Assembly (NCBI RefSeq): GCF_003669015.1
Contig: NZ_CP033069.1
Span: 2,304,501-2,368,500, forward strand
Source of the DNA: Acidovorax sp. 1608163
GTDB taxonomy: Bacteria > Pseudomonadota > Gammaproteobacteria > Burkholderiales > Burkholderiaceae_C
Direction: 5' to 3'
Length of the DNA: 64,000 nucleotides
Position numbers and translations under genes: made by a program. Below the pieces are notes generated by a model. That model was not told the origin of the DNA. It saw only the letters and a list, made by a program, of their open reading frames with translations, and made no database searches. Within the stretch, counting starts at the first letter, position 1. Each line of letters opens with the position of its first letter. Positions 1 to 8,293 of this stretch are shown one piece after another.

Positions 1-2
1 AT

Positions 3-845
3 GCGCCGCCAGCAGACCAGGCCAGTGCCAAGGCTTTGCTCACGAATTACAACCGCGAGTGGCACGTCGTGATCGACAACCCTACTCTCGCTGGTATTTT
101 CGAGTCCTACATCCAGTACGACTTCGCTCAGTCGAGCGGCTTCGTTCCCAAAGGCGCGGAGTTGGCCTACGAGCTCCTGCCGCCGCTAGATCCCGATCCG
201 CGCGAAGCCTCTGCCGAGATCAGAACGTTCGATCCGCTGGAGATCGACCGCGAAGTGGATGTGCAGCCGGTACTCACCCCCGACAACTATGTTCAGGTGG
301 TGCTCCCGCTGATAGAGGGTGCGAAATCCCGGATCTATCTACAGAACCAGTACATCAACGAATCATTGGACCCGCGAGCCGAACAGACCTATATCCAGCT
401 ACTCAAGGCCATCGCCCGCAAGCAGCGTGAGGGCTTGGACGTGCGCATCATCTTGCGCGCCGAGAACGGCGTAGAGGCGCGTCACATCGAGTTCATGAAA
501 ACTCACGGTATTGACATGGGGCGGGTGCGCTGGCGCAACCGTACGCACACTAAGGGCATCATCGTCGATTCGGCCCGTGTGCTACTCGGCAGCCACAACT
601 GGTCCTACGACGGCACCGTGTTGAACCGCGATGCCAGCCTGCTTTTCTACGACGTGGAGATCGCGCGCTACCTGGAGAGCATCTTCATCTACGACTGGGA
701 GAGCTGGTCGAGGTCCACGGTGTACGTACGCCCCGGCAAACCCAAGGTTCAAGAAATCGCCTCGCCTGAGGAGCTGGCCGAGCTGAAGGCGGCCGTGTAC
801 CAGGGCGAGATCCGGGCCCGAAGGTTGTTTCATCCGGATGATTGA
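3..845 (+). CDS. Phospholipase-D-like (PLDc) domain protein, 5' end outside the window
   Basis: The reading frame is open from the left edge, so the start codon probably lies upstream; the first internal start is a TTG at 36. The visible part is the C-terminal half of a PLD-superfamily protein. It has the HxK(x4)D-type stretch HTKGIIVD followed by VLLGSHNWS and NRDASLLFYD, the usual layout around the second catalytic HKD motif, and a terminal region ending HPDD. The first HKD motif would be upstream and cannot be judged. PLD-family proteins cleave or transfer phosphodiester bonds in lipids or nucleic acids; the substrate cannot be told from this fragment. It sits at the left edge of the island, just before a nuclease scar. 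Family assignment is firm, function open. Confidence 0.8.
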   Translation, partial: APPADQASAKALLTNYNREWHVVIDNPTLAGIFESYIQYDFAQSSGFVPKGAELAYELLPPLDPDPREASAEIRTFDPLEIDREVDVQPVLTPDNYVQVVLPLIEGAKSRIYLQNQYINESLDPRAEQTYIQLLKAIARKQREGLDVRIILRAENGVEARHIEFMKTHGIDMGRVRWRNRTHTKGIIVDSARVLLGSHNWSYDGTVLNRDASLLFYDVEIARYLESIFIYDWESWSRSTVYVRPGKPKVQEIASPEELAELKAAVYQGEIRARRLFHPDD

Positions 846-953
846 GTACCCTGCTTGAGGATCAGGTGCTCTACCCCATGACCAGATGAGCCAGGACAGG
901 GGGGTTAGTGGGCCACTTCTGCGTGGAAATCAACAATCTGCCCTTGCGCCAGC

Positions 954-1139
954 GTGGAAAACGCTGCGTCCTTACCGACCTACCTCTACAAATTGGTTTA
1001 CGACGCCACAGAAAAGCGCGCCTGGGCGCACTGGCAAGAGAACCGTGAGGGTGAGACGGCAGGCCGTCCCATCAGCTACCAAGAACTGGTCAAAAGGACG
1101 GGGGTGGAGTTTTTACCCAAGGCGGCGCTGCAACCCTGA
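954..1139 (+). pseudogene. C-terminal remnant of a NUC1-type DNA/RNA non-specific endonuclease
   Basis: The 61-residue frame reads PTYLYKLVYD, then RAWAHWQEN, then PISYQELVKRTGVEFLP and a stop. This is the usual C-terminal end of DNA/RNA non-specific endonucleases of the NUC1 family. The catalytic DRGH-type region that should precede it is absent, and no frame upstream to position 846 continues the homology that I can see. It is therefore read as a scar of a deleted gene rather than an expressed protein. A similar but not identical scar lies at 4025-4153. The rest of 846-1256 holds nothing else recognisable. Confidence 0.55.
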
Positions 1140-1256
1140 GTGCGCCCCCGAGAGAATTGCGTTCATTGGCATGTCCAATGCCGTGGCTGTCTGCATAGGC
1201 CTTGGGCGGCCTCACCGAGCTCTATTCGCACTGCCGAGATCAGCGCAAACCTTGCC

Positions 1257-1571
1257 CTACGCATTGACGGGGAGTGGCCTGAGCCAGATGTACTTCTTGC
1301 GCCAAAGGGTGATGTACAGGAGGGCAAGAAATGCATTGGAGTTGGGGCCGCAACCCATGACTAGGGTTTGACCCTCCTCTACGGTGACTTCCACTTTGGG
1401 AGAGGTGCACCAGTCCACGCTGAGTTGAAGGACGTGCTTGCCCGGTGTGATGGGTACATTGACTTCGGATTTCTCGCCAATCGAGGCGACGTGCTTGCCA
1501 TCGATCAGTACCCGGTACTCGCGCAGCTTGTCTTGCCAATCCTTGCCGCGCTTCAATTGGATTTGACTCAT
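1257..1571 (-). CDS. Hypothetical protein, predicted membrane-anchored
   Basis: A 104-residue protein starting at an ATG. The N-terminal two thirds look like a small beta-rich domain (YRVLIDGKHVASI, then VPITPGKHVLQLSVDW), resembling PEGA-like modules. The C-terminal part (NAFLALLYITLWRKKYIWLR) is hydrophobic with basic residues after it, consistent with one membrane segment. No enzymatic motif is seen. It stands alone, divergent from the H-NS gene that starts at 1702. Coding is supported by its coherent composition and length; function is unknown. Confidence 0.6.
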   Translation of the reverse strand: MSQIQLKRGKDWQDKLREYRVLIDGKHVASIGEKSEVNVPITPGKHVLQLSVDWCTSPKVEVTVEEGQTLVMGCGPNSNAFLALLYITLWRKKYIWLRPLPVNA

Positions 1572-1701
1572 TGGGCCTCTATGTCCATGGTTGGGTGCAA
1601 TCGGTCATCATGAGTGTTGAGCAGGACGAGCGTTCCCGCCCTGCATGCCAGGGCATTCTGCCGTTGATGGTGCCGAGTTCTCTCGAATTTAAAATCCCCA
1701 C

Positions 1702-2049
1702 ATGAATCCAGAAATCAAAGCGATCGATCAACAGATTGCAGAACTACAAGCCCGCCGCGACCGACTCGCACACGAATACAAACGCCAGGCCATTGAGACC
1801 TCACGCCAGTTGGTGGCCCAGTTTGGTTTAACCCCCGCGCAAGTGGGTCTGGGCTCTATCAGCCGCAAGCCCTTGCCGCCCTCCACCAAACGCCCGACCA
1901 CTTTCTATGACCCCAACACAGGTTTGGCCTGGGACGGCTCGTTGAGCGGCCGAGGCCGCAAACCCGCCTGGATCCAGCAGGCCATCGAAGATGGCACCAT
2001 CGAGTCCTTCCGGGTGATGGTTCAGTCCGCGGCAGACGTCTCAGCCTGA
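1702..2049 (+). CDS. H-NS family nucleoid-associated protein
   Basis: A 115-residue protein. An N-terminal coiled-coil type oligomerisation segment (IDQQIAELQARRDRLAHEYKRQA) is followed by a linker and the C-terminal H-NS DNA-binding motif, with DPNTGLAWDGSLSGRGRKPAWI close to the consensus TW-GRGRKP-W core. Proteins of this family bind curved AT-rich DNA and silence horizontally acquired genes. Within an island that carries AT-rich transposon genes, a resident H-NS paralogue is a plausible local silencer; that role is inference. The ATG lies about 20 bp after the sequence CGAATTTAAAATCC, a possible -10 region. Confidence 0.88.
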   Translation: MNPEIKAIDQQIAELQARRDRLAHEYKRQAIETSRQLVAQFGLTPAQVGLGSISRKPLPPSTKRPTTFYDPNTGLAWDGSLSGRGRKPAWIQQAIEDGTIESFRVMVQSAADVSA

Positions 2050-2377
2050 ACTCACTGGGAGCGAGGTCAAAGAGGCTCCTTCCCTACAGGCCATTCACTG
2101 CAGTTTGAGGTCACGCGCAGCGATCCCGAATCGAGCTGCGCGCTCAGGTGCAGATCTGCATTGCCCCGCACGAGAATGCGCCGATGGCGCAACACCAAGG
2201 CGGGCTGTACTGCAACAGTCTGAGCCAGGTGGTCATTCACAAACTCAAACTGCATTGAAGCCTTCAGGCGTTGGGGACAAGGGCTCTCACCGACGGCTCT
2301 GAGCCCAGGACCACTAGGGCGCAGTTTGCCCTTGTCCGTGCGCAGTTCGTCTTCTAGGATGACTTCTGAGGTACATC
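2050..2377. other. Intergenic region without a supported gene
   Basis: Between the H-NS gene and the first HAD gene. A 62-codon minus-strand frame (2067-2255) is open, but I recognise no family in it and it has no clear ribosome-binding site, so it is not called. No hairpin or repeat stands out. Confidence 0.4.
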
Positions 2378-2830
2378 ATGGCCATACTATTTCTGGACTT
2401 TGATGGGGTGTTACACCCCGAACACTGCCATGAGTCCAAACATTTCAGCTGCCTACCGGTGCTGGAAGACGCACTGCGGGAGGCGCCCCAATGGCAAGTG
2501 GTGATCACCAGCACCTGGCGGCTGCAAAAACCACTCGCCCAACTGCGCAGCCGGTTTTCTGCGGACATCGCTGCCAGAGTAGTGGGAGACACACCCCGCT
2601 TCAGTACCCTGATTGATGTTCCTTCCACCCTTGTCAGCTACGAGCGGGAGGCAGAGTGCCAGGCGTGGCTGAGAGCAAACGAGATGGCCTACCGACCCTG
2701 GCTAGCGGTAGATGACCGCTCATGGCTGTTCCGGCCGTTTTGCAAGTCGCTGTTCTTGGTGAGTGGGAAGACGGGCCTCACCGCCTTAGCGGGAGAGCAA
2801 TTGAAGGAGAGGATGCGCCAGTTGCTCTGA
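2378..2830 (+). CDS. HAD-like phosphatase domain protein (Swiss-army-knife RNA-repair HAD type)
   Basis: A 150-residue protein opening with FLDFDGVLHP, the HAD motif I nucleophile Asp and acid/base Asp (DxD). ITSTWR follows as motif II (Ser/Thr), and WLAVDDRSWLF is an acidic motif IV-like stretch. The short length and the STWR element fit the small HAD domains described with RNA-repair and related systems (HAD_SAK type). The likely chemistry is phosphate hydrolysis with Mg2+; the substrate is unknown. A second, clearly related protein is encoded on the other strand at 3037-3615. No operon partner lies next to this copy. Confidence 0.75.
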   Translation: MAILFLDFDGVLHPEHCHESKHFSCLPVLEDALREAPQWQVVITSTWRLQKPLAQLRSRFSADIAARVVGDTPRFSTLIDVPSTLVSYEREAECQAWLRANEMAYRPWLAVDDRSWLFRPFCKSLFLVSGKTGLTALAGEQLKERMRQLL

Positions 2831-3036
2831 GATTTGCATTAACGGCAGGATTCTGCTGCTCATGGGCATAGGACTGCGATGCTGCTTCTTGAGACCCGTG
2901 TCCCGCACTTGCACCATGCGCATGTCAGGGGCCAAGCAGGGGCATCCCATGTGCGAAGCTGCCCGCTTGGATTTGCAGCAGTCTCGGCTGGATCAAAGCC
3001 AGTCCTCCGGCTTCTTTCAGTAGATCCCCTGGAACA

Positions 3037-3615
3037 CTATTCCTCAGCCAGCGCCACATGGCAGCGCTGCAGCTTCTTCCCGAGTTCCCTCTGAACCTCC
3101 GGATCTGACAGCCCTGTGGTTCCCTCGCAGGCGATCAGATTTTGCTTTGATGCATCGGGCCAGTCCTCCACATCGTCATCCAGAGCAAGCCACTGCCGTG
3201 GTTTCCTGCGCTGTGCATCTTCTTGCACCTGCACGCCCCGTGGCATGCTGCGGAACATGGACTGGTTCCATGGGTCTATGCCATGCACCCGCTTGTGGTA
3301 CGTCCCCCCGATGAAGCGGGTGCGCAGTGCTGCTGGAAGTCGTTTGAGGGTTGCGCTGTAGCCAGGCCGGATACACCAGGTGCTGCTGAGCACCAAGGCC
3401 ACTGCTGGGTAGGGTTCGAGAGCTGCCTCTAGGATCGGTACCCACTCAAACAAGGCGTGTCCCGCTGCTTCGTATGGGCTCATGAAGATCCCTTTGCTGG
3501 GATGCCAAAGCACTTTCTCGTGGTGCACCACGCCGTCCAAATCCAGGTACAACACCACATCAGCGCTGCGCGGTGGGGAGGCAGGGAGATAGGGGTAAGA
3601 GCCGGTGCTGCTCAC
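3037..3615 (-). CDS. HAD-like phosphatase domain protein, second copy, in operon with an antitoxin-like gene
   Basis: A 192-residue protein with the HAD nucleophile motif YLDLDGVVHH, a motif II LSSTWC and the acidic stretch WLALDDDVEDW, the same layout as the protein at 2378-2830. The apparent start is a GTG at 3615, five bases after the stop of the antitoxin-like gene, so the two are almost certainly co-transcribed and may be translationally coupled. A proline-rich leader of about 18 residues precedes the HAD fold. The position downstream of a ParS/MbcA-type protein suggests it could be the effector of a toxin-antitoxin-like pair; this is inference from order alone. The two HAD copies are divergent paralogues. 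Confidence 0.75.
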   Translation of the reverse strand: MSSTGSYPYLPASPPRSADVVLYLDLDGVVHHEKVLWHPSKGIFMSPYEAAGHALFEWVPILEAALEPYPAVALVLSSTWCIRPGYSATLKRLPAALRTRFIGGTYHKRVHGIDPWNQSMFRSMPRGVQVQEDAQRRKPRQWLALDDDVEDWPDASKQNLIACEGTTGLSDPEVQRELGKKLQRCHVALAEE

Positions 3616-3620
3616 AGCCG

Positions 3621-3977
3621 TCAGGCCCCTTGCGGAGCTTCCATGCTCTGCAGGTATGCCAAGACAGCCTTCATGCCTTCTTCAGTCTGCATCAGCGATG
3701 CAGGGGTTCCTGCAAGGGCGGTGTTGTGCGAGGCAATCCACCGTTTTGCGGCCTCTGCGTCCAGGCCCACGTTGGTTGCCAACGCTTGGTGGATCTTGAT
3801 CAGTGTGATGGCCCGTTGCCCATTGGGTGTGTCTCCTCGGAGATGTTCGACGCCTGCATCCATGGCGGAGATCGCTTGTGCATCAAGGTGCAGCACTTGG
3901 GCGATTTTAGCATTGGCCAAGCCCAGCTGTTCGCCCGCTCTCAAAGCGCCTTTGGTCAAGACCTGATCATTCGTCAT
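3621..3977 (-). CDS. Xre/MbcA/ParS-type antitoxin-like protein
   Basis: A 118-residue protein. The N-terminal half contains a helix-turn-helix-like segment (AGEQLGLANAKIAQVLHLDAQ). The C-terminal half has the toxin-binding signature of the Xre/MbcA/ParS family: W-x-x-x-N, ALAGTPASLM, and a Gly-Met-x-x-V-x-x-Y-L ending. Such antitoxins normally neutralise RES-domain NAD-degrading toxins encoded immediately downstream. Here the downstream gene is a HAD-fold protein, and no RES-type protein is seen in the window. The start ATG is at 3977. It probably autoregulates its operon, as family members do. Confidence 0.72.
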   Translation of the reverse strand: MTNDQVLTKGALRAGEQLGLANAKIAQVLHLDAQAISAMDAGVEHLRGDTPNGQRAITLIKIHQALATNVGLDAEAAKRWIASHNTALAGTPASLMQTEEGMKAVLAYLQSMEAPQGA

Positions 3978-4024
3978 ACGCCTGAACCCTCATTTTCACC
4001 CCCATTCGTGCCAGTGTACCCACC

Positions 4025-4153
4025 CGTTTCCCAGTTGAACTGGTCATCAAATTGGCGCACATCAGCTATCGCGAGCTGGTACGGCTTACCGGCGTGGCGT
4101 TCTTGCCGACTGCGGGCGGGCACGCGCTGAGGCTACATGCCAGAGCTCACTGA
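4025..4153 (+). pseudogene. Second NUC1-type endonuclease C-terminal scar
   Basis: In this frame the sequence reads AHISYRELVRLTGVAFLPTA shortly before a stop, closely matching the C-terminal signature ISYxELVxxTGxxFLP seen in the remnant at 954-1139. The nucleotide sequences of the two remnants differ at many positions, so they derive from related genes rather than a recent duplication. Nothing upstream in any frame continues the homology. The 3' end overlaps the end of the convergent gene at 4147-4416. Only about 25 residues carry the signal, so confidence is limited. Confidence 0.4.
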
Positions 4154-4416
4154 AGACGCTTTCTGGGGCCCCACATGGCATGTGATCGCACGGCATGGCG
4201 CACACGGCTGGACAGCAGCTTGCCGTCAACGACTTTGACGGGCTTGGGGTGAATCACGATCTCTCCGTCTCGCACTGCAAAGAAAACCCGTTGCCCCACT
4301 TTGAAGCCGGAGAGTTTTGGAGAGAGATGAACTGTGTCTCCTCGCACCATGGTGGTTGTGTGGGACACCTTGGGCCGAGTGAGGGATCGCAGGTTGCGTG
4401 AAGGATTGGTGGACAC
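4147..4416 (-). CDS. Hypothetical small basic protein
   Basis: An 89-residue protein starting at a GTG preceded by a good GGAG ribosome-binding site seven bases upstream. The centre (GDTVHLSPKLSGFKVGQRVFFAVRDGEIVIHPKPVKV) resembles a small beta-barrel of the AbrB/SpoVT type, but the match is too weak to assign. The C-terminus is rich in Arg and Lys. It could be an orphan antitoxin or nucleic-acid-binding protein; this is speculation. No partner gene is adjacent. Confidence 0.5.
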   Translation of the reverse strand: MSTNPSRNLRSLTRPKVSHTTTMVRGDTVHLSPKLSGFKVGQRVFFAVRDGEIVIHPKPVKVVDGKLLSSRVRHAVRSHAMWGPRKRLQ

Positions 4417-5111
4417 GGTTTAGCTCCAGAGAGTGCTCACCAGAGCGTACGGGGGATGCGCGCTGAAAGCAATCCAGCAGCCCCTCGTTTCTCAACGTAG
4501 AGCGGGAAACACCGCGAAACCAAACCTACCGCGCTCAGGCTGGGTTAGCCGATCTGGTCCGTGAGGGACAGCGTCCAAATTGACAGTGACCTACCGTCTA
4601 TTTCTACGTCATGAGCGCAGCATTGATGCGCTACGTGAATTTATTTGGTTGACCCGAACGCTATAGGTTCATTAGGTAGATTGGCAGAACGGGGCTTTGA
4701 GAAACGATCCACATTGATGATTTAGCCCTAGCCCAGTCGAAGTGGGGTTGAGGTGGATTTTGGTCTCGCAAGTAGCTTAGCCCTTCTTCCTAGTTGGGCC
4801 AGTAACCTCCATATGGCCCAGACTTACGTCATACCGAGGGGACTGCTTCGCAGCGATTGGGGCTACTCATGCCAGCATGGCGAAGTACTGCCAAGTGGCA
4901 TATAGCAGTCATTCCGAGCTATAAGACAATGTATTTCCCAATAACTGTTTTCTGATGAGTGCTGACCACTGATCGGCTGGTTAAAAAAGGGGGGCTGAAG
5001 CCATGCAGACATGAGAATAAAGCAGTTCTATTGAACTGATTTATCCACCACACCTAAAGAAGCATTGGCTGCTTTCCAGTAAATCGAGCACGATTACCCT
5101 TCACAGAGTCT
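4417..5111. other. Long intergenic region with a possible LysR-regulator trace
   Basis: About 700 bp without an intact gene. The plus-strand frame 4571-4666 reads VTYRLFLRHERSIDALREFI before a stop, vaguely like the C-terminal end of a LysR-type substrate-binding domain. The frame upstream is closed by stops, so at most it is a degraded scar (confidence about 0.2). No repeat, tRNA or strong hairpin was seen in the remainder. Confidence 0.35.
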
Positions 5112-5321
5112 TCATATTTCGGTGTATGGATAAGAATTCTTGATATTCGTCGCGTGATAGCTACCAACCGACGACGCGCTCCTGAGCTCATTGAAAACGT
5201 TTTCAGGGACATTGGAGTAGTCGTATGTCCTGTTCGACTTGAACTCGATGCGCAAAGTGCTTGAGCTTGAGTCATAGCCGATACGCTCGATGTTCGATGA
5301 GTCAACAAATTGCATTTCCAT
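5112..5321 (-). CDS. KTSC domain protein
   Basis: A 69-residue protein. The ATG at 5321 was chosen over an upstream in-frame start because AGGAGG lies directly before it and because homologous small proteins begin with M-x-M-x-F-VDSS. The sequence VDSSNIERIGYD, then STLRIEFKSNRTYDYSNVP, then a GSYH motif near the C-terminus, is the KTSC domain, named for its conserved Lys/Thr/Ser/Cys-type residues and found both alone and fused to lysyl-tRNA synthetases; its function is not settled. The start lies about 22 bp after the HerA stop codon on the same strand, so it is probably the third gene of the SIR2-HerA operon. Confidence 0.82.
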   Translation of the reverse strand: MEMQFVDSSNIERIGYDSSSSTLRIEFKSNRTYDYSNVPENVFNELRSASSVGSYHATNIKNSYPYTEI

Positions 5322-5343
5322 AGTTCCTCCTGTTTGGTAAGTT

Positions 5344-7125
5344 TTACTTTGGTGTGGCACTTGGGTCTTGATTGCGCCACGCAGAAACTAGTGCCGAATA
5401 ATCCTCCTCGCCAACCGCCTTCGACCAGCTTGAAGCGACCACCGGGTCTTTGCTATCAGGGAAATGCCCTTCTCGCGGCAGCTTGAACCGACAACGCATC
5501 GGCAACCGGGCAGCCTCGCCAGCGATTACAGCCTCCCCGGTCCGAAGCACTGGCAAGCTGTCCACGATCCCGGATATCCCCTCCGACATAGCCGACTTCA
5601 CGCGGCTACGGTCCGTGGCGTTATTGATCCTTAAAGCGAACAGCGTCCCGCACTGAGACAAAATTGTTTCATCGATTTCGGATGGCCTTTGGCTGACTAA
5701 CATCGCGCCGACACCAAACTTGCGCCCCTCCTTCGCGATTTTCTGCACCATGCCCTTAGCCAACCCGACCGTGCCAGCTGACAAGTAGCGGTGAGCCTCT
5801 TCGAGCACCAGTAGCACCGGCCTATTTTTCATACCCTCTTTGTAGTTGCGCCCCCACAAAGCCGACTCGAAAATAATGTCTAGCACAGACCCCAGCAGCA
5901 AATCCAAGCGCGTTGAAGGCATGCCTGAGAGGTCGAGAATTGTGATCGGCTTGTCGTGACCCAGCCAGTTCTTAATGAGCTCTGAGAGATCCTTTTTCAC
6001 CTTCAGTTCGGCGTCGGGCTGCCAATCACCGGGGCTCATAAAAAAGGAGAATTGATTATCCAACAGGCGGGATCGCATCAAATCGAGCTGCCTTTTCATC
6101 ATGCCACCATTGCCTTTATGTGGCGCGGCCTTACCAGCGCTAGGCGGCTTGAATTTAGGCGGACTTAAGGTCTCCGGATCCCCTTTGTCTGTGAAGGATG
6201 GCAGCGTTTTTTCTTCGTCGTCCCAGTTCGCGTTGTCGTACACCATCATGTCATGCCAGATCTGCTTCAGGTTAAACGGAATCGGCGTATCCGCCGTAAT
6301 CCGCCCCAAATCAATTCCGGCGACAGCATTGTTTTTGATGAACGCTAGCTTCTGTTCCACAATGCGATCAAAAATCAAACTCTTGTTACCCTCCGATATC
6401 GGGCCGCAAAGAAAATCGATCAAATTTTCGGATGAAACGCACCAATAGGGAATATGAAGCTTCGTCTCCCCTTCCTTGGGGATAACCGAAAAAACGGAGG
6501 CGATATCTCCCAGCGCTGCCGAATACTCTCCATGGATGTCAATCAGCACGATCCGCGCAGCGGGGTAACTGGTCGCCCCATGCTCGTCCGTCACGATGGA
6601 CCTGAGTAGGCTGGACACGCTGGTGGATTTACCGGAGCCTGTCGACCCCAATACGGCGGAGTGCCGGGTCACGAGCTTGTCCAAGTCGATGCTGACCTTA
6701 ATACTGTCCGAGCTCGAAAGCGTGCCCACGACGATTTGGCCGGAGTCCGCGCCGCCATAGATCTTTCTAAGGTCGGTCTCCAAGACCAGATGGGCCTCGT
6801 CGTTGATGCTGGGGTATTGGCTGATGCCCCGCTCGAACTCGTCGCCAATCGTTTCACCCACCAACTCGATCTTGATCCAGCGCCGATCCGTCTCATGTGT
6901 GTCGCCGATCTCGTCAACGCTAGAGGATTCGCTTGTCTCTGCAATCAGGCCATACAGGTTGTTATACCCTTGGGGAATTCTGACGAAACTTCCCACTTGA
7001 CCCACACGATGAGTTTTACCGCCAATGATCAGTAAGCCCGATTTCACTTGTGGCGCCAGCTCAACCGTTAAGGACGATCCTGCCACGGCGCTAACACTGC
7101 CCAGGTAAGTCGGCTCCTTATTCAT
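5344..7125 (-). CDS. herA: HerA-like DNA translocase ATPase of a SIR2-HerA antiphage system
   Basis: A 593-residue protein. An N-terminal beta-rich HAS-barrel-like region (residues 1-100) is followed by a DUF87/HerA RecA-fold ATPase with Walker A LGSTGSGKST near residues 159-168 and Walker B PVLLVLEEAH near 436-445. The late segment SQRPSEIDETILSQCGT is typical of HerA/FtsK-class motors. HerA proteins form hexameric rings. In SIR2-HerA systems the HerA ring assembles with a SIR2 NADase, and infection triggers NAD depletion. The start ATG overlaps the end of the SIR2 gene by eight bases, so the two are translationally coupled. Composition is less GC-rich than the core genome to the right. Confidence 0.9.
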   Translation of the reverse strand: MNKEPTYLGSVSAVAGSSLTVELAPQVKSGLLIIGGKTHRVGQVGSFVRIPQGYNNLYGLIAETSESSSVDEIGDTHETDRRWIKIELVGETIGDEFERGISQYPSINDEAHLVLETDLRKIYGGADSGQIVVGTLSSSDSIKVSIDLDKLVTRHSAVLGSTGSGKSTSVSSLLRSIVTDEHGATSYPAARIVLIDIHGEYSAALGDIASVFSVIPKEGETKLHIPYWCVSSENLIDFLCGPISEGNKSLIFDRIVEQKLAFIKNNAVAGIDLGRITADTPIPFNLKQIWHDMMVYDNANWDDEEKTLPSFTDKGDPETLSPPKFKPPSAGKAAPHKGNGGMMKRQLDLMRSRLLDNQFSFFMSPGDWQPDAELKVKKDLSELIKNWLGHDKPITILDLSGMPSTRLDLLLGSVLDIIFESALWGRNYKEGMKNRPVLLVLEEAHRYLSAGTVGLAKGMVQKIAKEGRKFGVGAMLVSQRPSEIDETILSQCGTLFALRINNATDRSRVKSAMSEGISGIVDSLPVLRTGEAVIAGEAARLPMRCRFKLPREGHFPDSKDPVVASSWSKAVGEEDYSALVSAWRNQDPSATPK

Positions 7126-8293
7126 CGGTGGCGACCTCAGGCGCGGACTCTATCGCTTTGGTCTTTCCGCCGCCGGACATGGCGAGGAATCGAGCCAATA
7201 GCTTGAAGTCCCCCAACAAGAACTGGCCTTCCTTCCAGTACTCCGCGCGGATAACTTCCCAATTTTTGCTGGGAGGATCGCCCAGTTTCCAGGGAGCCTT
7301 GATGCCGTTGATGATCGCGCCATCCCGGCAGTAGACGCTTATGTTGGGGCAGCGCGACGCCAGATCCGCTGCATGGACCTCTTTGTCAAGATTTTGGTAC
7401 TGTAACGCGATCAAGGCAGAGGAAGGGTTGGCAGACATGCACTCGCTCAGCTTGGCGGAGATATGTGCGTCGGCGAACGAGAAGCCCGAGCAGATCAGCA
7501 AGGTGTCCGGCTCAAGCAAAAAATTCTTCAAACGCTCAAACAACGACGAAAATGGCGCGGACTGAGTTTGGTCGTACTTGATATGCGATGGGTACACCAT
7601 CGTGGAGCCCGCGTCGGCGTTGCTGCGAACGATCTCTCCGCTGTCGCTCTTTGACCAGCCAATGGAGCCGTGCAGCTTCCACAAGCGCACCCAACGCTTG
7701 GGCAAGTCGTTATTTGAAATGCTGGACGGATCGAAGAACGGAACCTTGGAGCCGGAAAAACCGTCGAAATATGGCGTCTTAACGCGTTCCATCGCCTCCT
7801 CAAAAAGCAAGTCATAATTCGTGGTAAAAATTTCTACCGGGTGATTGCGATTGATGCCATTGATCCAAGAGATCGTATCGGAGAACGGATTTTCTCCCGC
7901 TGGCAAATGCTTGCTGACTATTTCATAAATCAACGCGCATATTTGTTGGGACAAGGATTGGAAGCCCTCCGCGTTAAGACCGCAGACCTTGGATTCGCCG
8001 ATCACCTCGGCCAGCGCCCGAATGCGCGATAACGCTAGTTCGATGTTCGAGTTCTGAATTTGTTTTTCGACCTCTTTAAACGCTTCCTTAAATTCATCCT
8101 TGAGGCCCGCCCGGATCAACTCCGTTAAGCCTGCAACATTAGGGATCAAAGGCTCGTAGGCACCTGCCTTGCCGACGTTCACGCTGACGGGAGCGCCCGC
8201 GCCGATCAGTATTCCTATCTTTTTTCTCCCATGGGAAATGATATGTTTGAAATCGAAAATATACTGATCTGGATTGTGAACGGTATTTGTCAA
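7118..8293 (-). CDS. SIR2-family NADase-like effector of a SIR2-HerA antiphage system
   Basis: A 391-residue protein with a SIR2 fold. The NAD-binding motif GILIGAGAP is near residues 27-35, the TTNYD motif near 157-161, and KLHGSIGW near 206-213 contains the expected catalytic His. No other start exists nearby, so the TTG at 8293 is taken; AAGGG lies eight to twelve bases upstream of it. Bacterial SIR2 effectors in defence systems hydrolyse NAD to stop phage growth. The adjacent, overlapping herA gene defines the known two-gene SIR2-HerA arrangement. It is first in the operon, so the promoter should lie in 8294-8400. Confidence 0.9.
   Translation of the reverse strand: MTNTVHNPDQYIFDFKHIISHGRKKIGILIGAGAPVSVNVGKAGAYEPLIPNVAGLTELIRAGLKDEFKEAFKEVEKQIQNSNIELALSRIRALAEVIGESKVCGLNAEGFQSLSQQICALIYEIVSKHLPAGENPFSDTISWINGINRNHPVEIFTTNYDLLFEEAMERVKTPYFDGFSGSKVPFFDPSSISNNDLPKRWVRLWKLHGSIGWSKSDSGEIVRSNADAGSTMVYPSHIKYDQTQSAPFSSLFERLKNFLLEPDTLLICSGFSFADAHISAKLSECMSANPSSALIALQYQNLDKEVHAADLASRCPNISVYCRDGAIINGIKAPWKLGDPPSKNWEVIRAEYWKEGQFLLGDFKLLARFLAMSGGGKTKAIESAPEVATDE

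Noticed and set aside
2067..2255. 62-codon minus-strand frame after the H-NS gene
   Set aside because: No family recognised, no ribosome-binding site seen and no partner; kept only as part of the gap description.
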